From Streptomyces sp. BA2 (lineage in GTDB: Bacteria; Actinomycetota; Actinomycetes; Streptomycetales; Streptomycetaceae), in assembly GCF_009769735.1 (NCBI RefSeq), contig NZ_WSRO01000002.1:5344001-5408000 (forward strand): a stretch of 64,000 nucleotides of DNA, given 5' to 3'. The position numbers and the translations under genes were made by a program. The notes below the pieces were generated by a model that was given only the letters and a program-made list of their open reading frames with translations, made no database searches and was not told the DNA's origin. Position 1 is the first letter of the stretch. The number at the start of each line of letters is the position of its first letter. Shown piece by piece: positions 32,536 through 40,747 of the stretch.

Positions 32536-33398
32536 AGTTCTCCCAGCATCTTCTCGATCAGGGTCAGCGAGTCACGGGGCGTGAGAGCCTCCGATTGCAG
32601 GATCCCATAGCGGACGGCCAGCACACGGACTTCCTCCAGAACGGTGATCAAGCGCGGGTACGTATGGATCTCCATGTACGCCACCTGCTGCTGCTTCTTG
32701 GGCGTCAGAAGCGTGAACGGCCCGTCCAGGCTTGGCTGTTCCTCCCGAGCGAGTGGCATCACCTGTAGTTGGACAGTCCGCATGCTTCCGATGCGCAGGA
32801 GCTTCCGCAGTTGCTCCTTGTGGACTGCCTTCCCGCCGATGGGCCTCAGCAGCACGCTCTCGTCCAGGATGAAGCTGAACGTAGGTGAGGGCCAGGGGTC
32901 GAAGATCTGCTGACGAGCGAGTCGGTCCGCCACCCGCTTCTCGATGGTCTCCTCGCTCAGCAGGGGCTTCCACTGGGTGAACATGGCGTGTGCGTACGCC
33001 TCGGTCTGGAGCAGGCCTGGGACGGACTGGTTGGTGTAGACGTACAGCTGGACGGCCAACGCCTCCAAGCTGGCGTACCCCCGGTACCACTCCGGGTGCC
33101 GCGTCCGTGCCCTCTTCTGCGCCTCCCGTACGTCATCCACAGCCGCCGCCAACACGCCCCTGGCGTCGAGCAATTCATCCGCCCTGATCAGGAACTCCGG
33201 CTGCGGAGTCCGGACCCCTCGCTCCATGGACGAGATCAGCGCCTCCCCGCAATGCGCCGCCTTGCCCAGATCCCGTTGGCTCAGGCCCGCGTGCTCACGC
33301 AGCACCTTGATCTGCTTGCCCAGCGCGCTGAAGAGATGCGCTGTGCCGTCCGCCTCGGCGGGCCGTTCCGGCCGCTCTTCCCGATCCGCACTCGCCAT
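32532..33398 (-). CDS. XRE-family regulator with DUF5753 (WhiJ-like)
   Basis: 288 residues. The N-terminal helix-turn-helix reads LGKQIKVLREHAGLSQRDLGKAAHCGEALISSMERG (about 26-61), and the rest matches the DUF5753 effector domain. It is followed by its DUF397 partner with a 4-bp overlap, and preceded divergently by an anti-sigma-like ATPase. These triads recur in Streptomyces; the ligand and targets are unknown. Confidence 0.9.
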   Translation of the reverse strand: MASADREERPERPAEADGTAHLFSALGKQIKVLREHAGLSQRDLGKAAHCGEALISSMERGVRTPQPEFLIRADELLDARGVLAAAVDDVREAQKRARTRHPEWYRGYASLEALAVQLYVYTNQSVPGLLQTEAYAHAMFTQWKPLLSEETIEKRVADRLARQQIFDPWPSPTFSFILDESVLLRPIGGKAVHKEQLRKLLRIGSMRTVQLQVMPLAREEQPSLDGPFTLLTPKKQQQVAYMEIHTYPRLITVLEEVRVLAVRYGILQSEALTPRDSLTLIEKMLGEL

Positions 33399-33521
33399 AT
33401 CCGTACCGCCCCGCAGTCACGGTCGACACCTCATACGCCCAACCAACCGCACTCATACAGCTACGCTCCGTCGCGGCGTCGTACATGGTCAGACTAGAGC
33501 GAACCGACCACGCTCGGTGAC

Positions 33522-33962
33522 ATGGAATCCCAAATCTCCACCCCCCAAATGCAGTTCGCGCAGCGACTCAGCCCCACCCGCAGAGGCGCCCGTCTCGCCC
33601 GCCGCCTCGCCGCTCACCAGCTGGAAGCCTGGGGCATCCCGCACGGCAGCGACCTCTCCGACGCGGCAGCGCACATCACCGCCGAGCTGGCTGCCAATGC
33701 CGTCACGCACGGCCACGTACCCGGAAGGGACTTCGAACTCCGGCTCCTCTACGCGGAGTCGGCGCGCACGCTGCGTATCGAAGTGTCGGACGCCCGCGGC
33801 GACCGCGTCCCACGGCTGTGCCCGCCGGACACCGAGGCGGAGTCGGGCCGGGGGCTCCGGCTGGTCGAAGCGGCTGCCGTGGCGTGGGGTGTCACGGAGC
33901 GCCGCATCGGCAAGACGGTCTGGGCCGAGCTCCGGGCCCCCGGCGGCGGACCGTGGTTGTGA
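33522..33962 (+). CDS. RsbW/AbaA-like histidine-kinase-type ATPase domain protein
   Basis: 146 residues. Only a GHKL ATPase domain is present, with the N box ITAELAANAVTHG (about 52-64), G1-type VSDARGDR and G2-like ESGRGLRLVEAAAVAWG. Such stand-alone domains act as anti-sigma factor kinases or regulatory ATPases. Divergent from the XRE/DUF397 pair (123 bp), the usual arrangement for this regulatory set. Confidence 0.87.
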   Translation: MESQISTPQMQFAQRLSPTRRGARLARRLAAHQLEAWGIPHGSDLSDAAAHITAELAANAVTHGHVPGRDFELRLLYAESARTLRIEVSDARGDRVPRLCPPDTEAESGRGLRLVEAAAVAWGVTERRIGKTVWAELRAPGGGPWL

Positions 33963-34188
33963 GGGAGTGGTGGAGCAGGTCGATCTTGTGGGCGGGGTAG
34001 TGGCAAGATCGCCACGAGCGCGCTTCGGCGCGCCGCGTGGCACGGGGGTGCATCACGCGGGCGGTCGGCCTTGTCCGGCTGTCCGATTGTTCGGCTGATT
34101 GCTGTGTGACCGTTCGGCTCTTCGGCTGTTCCAGGACATGGGCGTGTACCTCCGGCCCGCTGACCGTAATGCGTAAACGGAGGAACAC

Positions 34189-34560
34189 ATGAAGTCTCTG
34201 AAGCGACGGGGCATCACCGCCACCACCGCCCTGACCGCGGCGGTATTCGTCGTCGGGGCGTTCGGCGCCACCTCGGCGTCGGCCTCGGCACCGAGCACCA
34301 CCGCCACGAAGGCGGCGGCCATCTCCTGTGCCGGCGGGAACTACGTCAAGGCCCACGAGAGCGTGAAGATCCGCAAGTCGATGAAGGTCAACTCCACCGC
34401 TCTGGGGCTGCTGCCCAAGGGCAAGAAGGCCAAGCTCCTGAAGTGCCAGGTGGACCTCGCCGGCACCTACTCGCTGTGCGGCTGGAAGGACGACAACCGC
34501 TGGCACCACGTGAACTACCGGGGCATCAAGGGTTACGTGCCTCTCGCGTGCGTGGTCTAG
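34189..34560 (+). CDS. Small secreted SH3-like protein
   Basis: 123 residues. Signal peptide of about 35 residues ending in SASASA, followed by a short domain with four cysteines (ISCAGG, LKCQVD, SLCGWK, LACVV) and the SH3b-like strands YVKAHESVKIRKSMKVNSTALGLLPKGKK. Bacterial SH3 domains bind peptidoglycan or peptides. CGGAGGAAC-like AACGGAGGAAC precedes ATG 34189. Confidence 0.8.
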   Translation: MKSLKRRGITATTALTAAVFVVGAFGATSASASAPSTTATKAAAISCAGGNYVKAHESVKIRKSMKVNSTALGLLPKGKKAKLLKCQVDLAGTYSLCGWKDDNRWHHVNYRGIKGYVPLACVV

Positions 34561-34579
34561 AGCGTCCCTCCCTCTGACG

Positions 34580-34601
34580 ACGACCGGCGGACGACGGTCG
34601 T
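34580..34601 (+). terminator. Short hairpin after SH3-like gene
   Basis: ACGACCG / CGGTCGT, 7-bp stem with an 8-base loop, starting 20 bp after the stop. Weak; no T tract. Confidence 0.4.
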
Positions 34602-34688
34602 GAGCCCGACCGGACCGGGCACAGGATGTCGGGTCCGGCAGGGTGGCTCCTTCCTAGCGTGATGGGTGTGAAAGGGAAGGAGTCCGGG

Positions 34689-35555
34689 GTGCTGGAGCGG
34701 TTGAACCAGGCCATGGAGCACATCGAGGCCCGCCTCGATCAGCGGATCGACGTGGCCGATCTGGCGCGGACGGCGGTGACGTCGGAGTACCACTTCCGGC
34801 GGCTGTTCTCCGCGCTGGCGGGGATGCCGCTGTCGGAGTACATCCGGCGCAGGCGGCTGACCGTCGCGGGTGCCGAGGTGCTTGCCGGGGAGCGGACGCT
34901 CCTTGAGGTCGCCGTCCGCTACGGCTACTCGTCGGGCGAGGCGTTCGCGCGGGCGTTCCGCGGGATGCACGGCGTCGGACCCGGCGAGGCCAGGCGGGAC
35001 GGCGCGACGCTGCGCTCCCAGCCCCGGATGTCCTTTCGCCTCATCGTCGAAGGGAGCAGCAGCATGCAGTACCGGGTTGTGGACAGGGACGAGTTCCGTG
35101 TCGTCGGGAGGAAGGCGCGAGTTCCGCTCGTGCACGAGGGCATGAACCCGGCCATCGCGGAGTTCATCCGGGGGATCGGACAGGAGACGCTGGGGCGCAT
35201 CGAGAGCCTGTCGGACCAGGAGCCGCAGGGGATCGTCTCGGTGAGCGACGGTCTGGACCCGAGCCGCGCCGAGGGGACCGAACTCGACTACTGGCACGGT
35301 GTGGTGAGCCGGGCGGAGGCGCCGGACGACATGGACGTGCTGACCGTCCCCGCCGGGGCCTGGGCCGTCTTCGAGAGCGAGGGGCCGTTCCCGCAGACGC
35401 TCCAGTACCTGTGGCGGGACGTGTTCACGCAGTGGTTCCCGTCGAACCCGTACCAGAGCAGGCCGGGGCCCGAGATCCTGCGGACGCGCCTCTCGGACGA
35501 CGGGACGCGGGCGGACGCGGAGCTGTGGATTCCGGTGGAGCGGACGGCGGCCTGA
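34689..35555 (+). CDS. AraC-family regulator with GyrI-like effector domain
   Basis: 288 residues from GTG 34689, 6 bases after AAGGAG; in-frame starts at 34626-34668 lack a ribosome site. The N-terminal AraC double helix-turn-helix (VADLARTAVTSEYHFRRLF and VAVRYGYSSGEAFARAF) is followed from about residue 122 by a GyrI/effector-binding domain (QYRVVDRDEFRVVGRKARVP, and the C-terminal ADAELWIPV). This resembles Rob/SoxS-type multidrug-sensing regulators. Target genes are not evident. Confidence 0.88.
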   Translation: MLERLNQAMEHIEARLDQRIDVADLARTAVTSEYHFRRLFSALAGMPLSEYIRRRRLTVAGAEVLAGERTLLEVAVRYGYSSGEAFARAFRGMHGVGPGEARRDGATLRSQPRMSFRLIVEGSSSMQYRVVDRDEFRVVGRKARVPLVHEGMNPAIAEFIRGIGQETLGRIESLSDQEPQGIVSVSDGLDPSRAEGTELDYWHGVVSRAEAPDDMDVLTVPAGAWAVFESEGPFPQTLQYLWRDVFTQWFPSNPYQSRPGPEILRTRLSDDGTRADAELWIPVERTAA

Positions 35556-35556
35556 G

Positions 35557-35596
35557 CGTCGGTGCGCGGCGGGCGCCTGCCCGCCGCGCACCGACG
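35557..35596. terminator. 18-bp perfect hairpin terminator
   Basis: CGTCGGTGCGCGGCGGGC and its exact reverse complement are separated by GCCT. The stem starts at the AraC stop codon and lies just before the convergent DUF1876 gene, so it can stop transcription from both sides. Confidence 0.92.
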
Positions 35597-35603
35597 TCAC
35601 CGG

Positions 35604-35633
35604 CTCACCTCACCTCAGCTCACCTCACCTCAG
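35604..35633. repeat. Two tandem CTCACCTCACCTCAG units
   Basis: A 15-bp unit occurs twice head to tail, itself built from CTCAC/CTCAG pieces. It overlaps the stop codon region of the DUF1876 gene, so copy-number slippage could alter its C-terminus. Confidence 0.8.
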
Positions 35634-35900
35634 CGCGTGCGACGTCCTGCCCGAGGCCTCGTCGATCTCCTCGTGCGCCTTCGTCAGGAGCTGCATCGCC
35701 AGCTCGTTCAGCGCCCGCGCCCCCGCTATCTCCTCGCCGACCCGTGGCTGTGACGAGTCGGAGGGGTGCCGGCTCGCGTATCCGTGCGCCCGCACCTCGT
35801 TCCCGTCGGGGAGTCTTACGAGGGCTGCCGCACGGGTGCGGTGGGCGTCCTCCTCGAATTCCATCTCCACGTGCCAGCCCACAGCTGTTCTCATCACCAT
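35625..35900 (-). CDS. DUF1876 protein
   Basis: 91 residues from the ATG 8 bases after GGAGG; nearby GTG 35909 and ATG 35906 are alternative starts. The sequence TAVGWHVEMEFEEDAHRTRAAALV, then ELAMQLLTKAHEEIDEA matches DUF1876, small dsRBD-like proteins of unknown function widespread in actinobacteria. Confidence 0.82.
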   Translation of the reverse strand: MVMRTAVGWHVEMEFEEDAHRTRAAALVRLPDGNEVRAHGYASRHPSDSSQPRVGEEIAGARALNELAMQLLTKAHEEIDEASGRTSHALR

Positions 35901-35975
35901 GACCATCACCTCCGGAACACCTTCTTCCAGGGTGCCCCCGGCCGCCCGCGGTGGTCCAGCGGGCGGCTCGGGTGA

Positions 35976-37160
35976 CTACTGGCAGTTGCCCCGCGCCGGT
36001 TTTCCGGCGAAGCGGTCGGCCAGCCAGTTCGCCGCCAGCGGTGACTGCGTGATCACTCCGGAGACGTGCTCGCCCAGCGGGACCGTGTGCCACTCCACGT
36101 TCGCGCCCTTGGCGCACCAGTCCTTGCGGACCTGCTTGCCCACGCCGTACGGGATCAGCTCATCGGTGATGACGTGGTACTGGTAGACCGGCGCGTCCGG
36201 AGCCCGTGTGCCGACCGTCGAATCGCGCAGGCGCTGCTGCCAGTCCGGCTGGTCGAGGGGGTTCTTCACCGTCATGTCGGAGATCTTCTTGAAGGCGCCG
36301 AGCACCGCGCCGTCCGCCACGCAGCTGTTTCGCAGCGTGCCGATCAGCTTCTTGCCCGCCGGGTTGAGGTAGGACTCCAGGTTCAGCTCGGGGAAGGCCG
36401 CGTTCTGGCCGATGGCCGCCATGAAGATCAGGCCCGAGCCGTACGAACCGTCGTTGAAGTCCGCCACCTTCATCAGGTCGCCGGGCACACCGCCGGTAGC
36501 CGTGCCCTTGACCTTCAGGTCGGGGGCGTACGAACCGTGCAGCTCGGCCGCCCAGCTTGAGGCCTGGCCACCCTGCGAATAGCCCATGATGCCGACCGGG
36601 GTGTCCTCGCCGAGCCCGGCATCCGGGAGGCGGATCGCGGCGCGGGCGGCGTCGAGCATGGCATGGCCCTCGGCCCTGCCGACCGTGTAGGTGTGGTCGC
36701 CGGGGGTGCCGAGGCCTTCGTAGTCCGTCACGGCCACGGCCCAGCCGCGCAGGGTGAGCTGCTGGATGAGGTTGGCTTCGAGGGTGGTCCCCCGGGGGAA
36801 GCCGGCGCTCGGGGCGCAGTGGTCGCCCATGCCGATCGTGCCGACGGCGTACGTGATGAGGGGGCGGGGGCCCTTCCTGCCGTCCTGCGGCACGATGACC
36901 GTGCCGGAGACGGTGTTCGGCTCGCCCTTCGCCGTCGTCGACCGGTAGTTGATCTTCCAGGCCTTGGTGTGGGTCGGCTGGCCGGGGAGGGGGTGGAAGC
37001 TGCTGGGCGCGGAGCTGACGATGTCGCCGGGGGCGGCGGCGTCAGCCGGTGCGGCCTGTGCCGTCACCGGGGTGATGACCGAGAGGCCGAGCGCGGCCAC
37101 CACGGCCAGGGCTCTTGCGATGGTTCCTGCGCTGGTTCTTGCGCTGGTACGAACGTGCAT
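35976..37160 (-). CDS. Secreted lipase (LIP/secretory lipase family)
   Basis: 394 residues from ATG 37160. Signal peptide (about 1-36, ending AQAAPA). The alpha/beta-hydrolase elbow is GYSQGGQAS (Ser near 192), with Asp and His in the C-terminal HVITDELIPYG and GEHVSG. Paired cysteines (HCAP, NSCVADG, WCAKG, GNCQ) suggest disulfides. Matches the secretory lipase family that hydrolyses acylglycerols or esters outside the cell. A longer reading to 37220 adds no signal-like sequence. Confidence 0.9.
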   Translation of the reverse strand: MHVRTSARTSAGTIARALAVVAALGLSVITPVTAQAAPADAAAPGDIVSSAPSSFHPLPGQPTHTKAWKINYRSTTAKGEPNTVSGTVIVPQDGRKGPRPLITYAVGTIGMGDHCAPSAGFPRGTTLEANLIQQLTLRGWAVAVTDYEGLGTPGDHTYTVGRAEGHAMLDAARAAIRLPDAGLGEDTPVGIMGYSQGGQASSWAAELHGSYAPDLKVKGTATGGVPGDLMKVADFNDGSYGSGLIFMAAIGQNAAFPELNLESYLNPAGKKLIGTLRNSCVADGAVLGAFKKISDMTVKNPLDQPDWQQRLRDSTVGTRAPDAPVYQYHVITDELIPYGVGKQVRKDWCAKGANVEWHTVPLGEHVSGVITQSPLAANWLADRFAGKPARGNCQ

Positions 37161-37334
37161 GCGGCTCTCCCAACTGTCCTCAGTGGCTGGGGCATTCAGG
37201 CGACGACCGTAGTGACTCACGGGTAAGTCCGGCGCTGACGGGAGCGCTCAGCTTTGTTGACTCTGTGTCTCTGACACCGTTCCGGCGCTACGTTCATGGG
37301 GGGAGCCTTTCGGGCGTTGCAGAGAGGTGGGGGG

Positions 37335-37826
37335 ATGCTCGACAGCACGATGACGGCATTGGCAGCGGCGGCTGGTCTCGCCGTGGCGGGGGCCGCGGGC
37401 ACGGACGCGTGGTCCGGGATCAGGCAGGCGGTGGCCCGCTGGTTCGGGCGCGGCGACGAGGAACGGGAGCGGGCGGAGCTGGCCCGGCTCGACCAGACGG
37501 CGGTGGCGCTGACGGGGCCCGGCGGTGATGCCGCCCTGCGGGCCCGCATCGACGAAGAGGCCTCGTGGCGCACGCGCTTCGAGATGCTCCTCGAGTCCTT
37601 GGACGAAGCGAGGCGGCGCGAGGCGGTGGCGCAGTTGCAGGCGCTCGTCGAGGGCCACGGCACCGCACCGGGCCTCGGCCGGATCTCGGTGGCGGGGCCC
37701 GGCGCGACCTCCGTGGTCGGGTCGTACGAGAGCCATGGCGCGACGTTCAACATCAACGAAGTGCACGGCGGGCTGTGGCAGGGAGGCCCCGCGGGCCCTA
37801 CCCCGCCGGCTCCGCCCCAGGGCTGA
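37335..37826 (+). CDS. Small helical protein upstream of NB-ARC gene
   Basis: 163 residues from ATG 37335. An Ala-rich helix (LAAAAGLAVAGAAGTDAWSGIRQAVARWFGRG) is followed by charged helices and a C-terminal GATSVVGSYESHGATFNINEVHGG, the beta-rich tail seen in Streptomyces proteins often placed before NB-ARC or effector genes. Function is unknown. It overlaps or abuts the following NB-ARC gene depending on that gene's start. Confidence 0.65.
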   Translation: MLDSTMTALAAAAGLAVAGAAGTDAWSGIRQAVARWFGRGDEERERAELARLDQTAVALTGPGGDAALRARIDEEASWRTRFEMLLESLDEARRREAVAQLQALVEGHGTAPGLGRISVAGPGATSVVGSYESHGATFNINEVHGGLWQGGPAGPTPPAPPQG

Positions 37827-40747
37827 GCGGACCGGCTGCCGCAGGCCCGCCCCAAAGGGAGTGGCCGCATCTGGTCGGCGTGCTGCCGCAGGAGGCCCAC
37901 TGCTTCCAGGGGCGTGCCGTCGGCGGGCGCCTCGCCCGGGAGATGGCCGACGGAGGCACCGCCGTGCTCGGCCAGGTGCTCGCCGGGACCGGGGGCGTCG
38001 GCAAGACCCAGCTGGCGGCTCGCTACGCGCGTGACCTGCGGGACAGCGGTGAGATCGACCTGCTCCTCTGGGTCACCGCCGTCAACCGCGAGGCCATCGT
38101 CTCCGCGTACGCCCAGGCGGCCGAGGAGTGGCTCGGTCTGGCCCGCGCCGACTCCGAACAGGCCGCGGCCCGCTTCCTCGCCTGGCTCGAACCGCGCCCG
38201 GCGGGTGGCCCCAGCTGGCTGATCGTCCTCGACGACCTGGCCGACCCGGTCGACCTCCTCGCCGACCCCGCCCTGCACCGGGGCGGCCTGTGGCCTCCGG
38301 CAAGTCCACGCGGCCGCACCCTGATCACCACACGCCGCCGCGACGCGGTCCTGGCGGGCCACGGCCGCCGAAGCATCGAGGTGGGCCTCTTCGCACGGGA
38401 GGAGTCGGTCAACTACCTGACGCGGGTGCTGGACGCGGGGCATGAAGGGGCGGGCGCCGGGTGCGGTCATGCGGACAGTGGTGGGCGTGACGGTGACAAG
38501 GACCCCGGTGAGTGTGACCGGGCGCGGCCCCGCGGCGACTGTCCCGCACGGCATGATCCGCAAGACTGCGTGGCCCGGCTCGCCGGGGATCTCGGTGATC
38601 TGCCGCTCGCCCTCTCCCAGGCCGCCGCCTACCTTCTGGAGGCCAGGGACGTGACCTGTGCCGAGTATCGGAGGCAACTCTCCGCCCGCAGCCGCGAGTT
38701 GGAGCTGCTCTTCCCTGAGCGGGGCATGCTGCCCGACACCCAGACCGTCACCGTGACCGCCACCTGGTCCCTCTCCGCCGAGCGTGCCGATGCCATGCGC
38801 CCGCGAGGGCTCGCCCGGCCCATGCTCGCCCTCATCTCGCTGCTCGACCCGAACGGCATCCCGGCGGCCGTCCTCACCAGCCCACCGGCCCTCGCCCACC
38901 TCACCGCGCACCGCACCCCGCACTCAGAGGAAGCGGTGACTGCCGAGGACGCCGTCGGAGCGCTGCGTGCCCTGCACCGCATGAGCCTTGTCGACCACAC
39001 ACCCGGCGTCCCGCACCAGGCCGTCCGCGTGCACCAGCTCATCCAGCGGACCTTTCGCGAGTCCCTCCCGCACGACGTCCTGGAGGAGACCGCCGTCGCG
39101 GCGGCCGACGCGCTCGCAGCCGCCTGGCCCGACGTCGAACGTGACACCGCGCTCTCCCAGTTCCTGCGGGCCAACACCGATGTCGTACGACGGGTGGCCG
39201 AACCTGCCCTGTGGCGGCCGGGCATCCACCCCGTGCTCCTCCTCGCCGGAGACAGCGTCCAGGAGAGCGGCCAGGTCACGGCCGCCCTCGTCTACTTCCG
39301 CACCCTCGGACGGCTGGCCCACGACCGGCTCGGCCCCGACCACCGCCAGACCCTGCGCATCCGGCTCCAACTGGCCGACCTGCGCGGTATGGCGGGCTAC
39401 CCGGACGAGGCGCTCACCGGACTCCGGGAGGCACTCGTCGACTGCGAGCGGGTGCTCGGACCCCACGACCGCGACACCCTGCGCGCCCGGCACGAACTGG
39501 CCCACGCGCACGGCCTCGTGGGGGATGTCGCGGGCGCCCTGGCCAGCCTGGAGCAGATCCTCGTGGTCCGGCAGTGGGTCCTCGGCGATGACCACCCCGA
39601 GACCCTCGACACCCGGGGCTCGCTCGCCCTGTGGTGGGGCGACGCGGGGGACACGGCGGGGGCCATCACCGCACTGGAACAGCTCATCGTCGACCGGGAG
39701 CGTGTACTCGGCCGAGACCACCCCGACCTCTTCCGGGCCCGCCACAACCTCGCGCTCTACCGAGGCGAGGAAGGGGACAAGCGGGGAGCCGTGGCCGCGT
39801 ACCGGCAGCTGCTCGCCGACCGGGTCCGGGTGCTCGGCCCCGACCACGCCGAGACGCTGGGTACCCGCCGTGAACTCGCCTACTGGCAGCGGGACTCCGG
39901 CGATGTGACCACCGCTCTGGTCACCTTCGAGCTGCTGGTGTCCGACATGGACCGCGTCCTCGGACCCGATCACCTCGACACCCTCACCACTCGCCGCAGC
40001 CTCGGCTACACCTGGGGCGTCGCGGGGGACGCGGCGGGCTCCGTCATCGCATACCGGCAGGTCCTCGCCGACCTGCGGCGCGTCCTCGGCCCCGACCACG
40101 CGGAGACCCTGGCGACGGCCACCGTGCTCGCCGGGGGTCTCGTCGACCGGGGCCGTCAGCACCTCAGCGGAGGAAGCCCGCAGTTCCGGTACGCCAATCG
40201 GAACCTCGACGGCCCTTCCGTCTGGCACGCGCAGGCGCTCGCCTGCTTCGAGGAAGCCCGCGCGCTGACCGGGCCCGAGGAATCACCCGGTGTCTACGGC
40301 GGCATCCTGCACGACATCGCGGACACCCACCGGGGCGCCGGGAACTTCAAGGAGGCCGCCGAGCACTATCGGCAGGCCGTCTCGTACCGCCGGCGCGCCG
40401 ACCAGCCGGGCGAACTGGTCGCCACGATGTACGCCCTGGCGAACTGCCTCGCCACGATAGGTGAGTTGGCTGAGGCGGCGACCGTGCTGCGGCAGATCAC
40501 GGGCGAGGGCGCCTACGCGGAAGCGGTGTCCATGTACCGGTCCGTGCTCGCCCTGGTGGACCCCGAGACCGATCCCGGTTCGTACGCCGCCGCCCTGAAG
40601 GACATGGGGGACGCCCTCGCGGCACAGGGGCAACTGGAGCAGTCACATGTCGCGTACTCCCACCGCTGGGGAACGCCCGCGGATCAGCCCGAGCCCGAAC
40701 CAGGCTCGGACCCGGGCTCGCCCCCTGGCTCCCACGAGCCGTCGTAA
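37775..40747 (+). CDS. NB-ARC ATPase with TPR repeats (STAND/NLR-like)
   Basis: 990 residues from GTG 37775, or 955 from GTG 37880; no clear ribosome site supports either. P-loop GTGGVGKTQLAARYA (near 74-88), Walker B WLIVLDDLADP, sensor GRTLITTRRRDAV and GLP-like LGDLPLALSQAAAYL define an NB-ARC NTPase. From about residue 490, some eight TPRs with VLGPDHPDTL-type motifs follow (VLGPDHRQTL variants at 42-residue period). STAND proteins sense ligands and oligomerise; some Streptomyces forms regulate, some defend against phage. A Gly/Asp/Cys-rich insertion (about 230-260) splits the NB-ARC. The 3' end overlaps the convergent AraC gene by 64 bp. Confidence 0.85.
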   Translation: MAGRPRGPYPAGSAPGLSGPAAAGPPQREWPHLVGVLPQEAHCFQGRAVGGRLAREMADGGTAVLGQVLAGTGGVGKTQLAARYARDLRDSGEIDLLLWVTAVNREAIVSAYAQAAEEWLGLARADSEQAAARFLAWLEPRPAGGPSWLIVLDDLADPVDLLADPALHRGGLWPPASPRGRTLITTRRRDAVLAGHGRRSIEVGLFAREESVNYLTRVLDAGHEGAGAGCGHADSGGRDGDKDPGECDRARPRGDCPARHDPQDCVARLAGDLGDLPLALSQAAAYLLEARDVTCAEYRRQLSARSRELELLFPERGMLPDTQTVTVTATWSLSAERADAMRPRGLARPMLALISLLDPNGIPAAVLTSPPALAHLTAHRTPHSEEAVTAEDAVGALRALHRMSLVDHTPGVPHQAVRVHQLIQRTFRESLPHDVLEETAVAAADALAAAWPDVERDTALSQFLRANTDVVRRVAEPALWRPGIHPVLLLAGDSVQESGQVTAALVYFRTLGRLAHDRLGPDHRQTLRIRLQLADLRGMAGYPDEALTGLREALVDCERVLGPHDRDTLRARHELAHAHGLVGDVAGALASLEQILVVRQWVLGDDHPETLDTRGSLALWWGDAGDTAGAITALEQLIVDRERVLGRDHPDLFRARHNLALYRGEEGDKRGAVAAYRQLLADRVRVLGPDHAETLGTRRELAYWQRDSGDVTTALVTFELLVSDMDRVLGPDHLDTLTTRRSLGYTWGVAGDAAGSVIAYRQVLADLRRVLGPDHAETLATATVLAGGLVDRGRQHLSGGSPQFRYANRNLDGPSVWHAQALACFEEARALTGPEESPGVYGGILHDIADTHRGAGNFKEAAEHYRQAVSYRRRADQPGELVATMYALANCLATIGELAEAATVLRQITGEGAYAEAVSMYRSVLALVDPETDPGSYAAALKDMGDALAAQGQLEQSHVAYSHRWGTPADQPEPEPGSDPGSPPGSHEPS

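Noticed and set aside
37250..37334. Promoter TTGACT with TACGTT before the small helical gene
   Set aside because: The 26-bp spacing between the boxes is too long for a normal sigma-70 type promoter.
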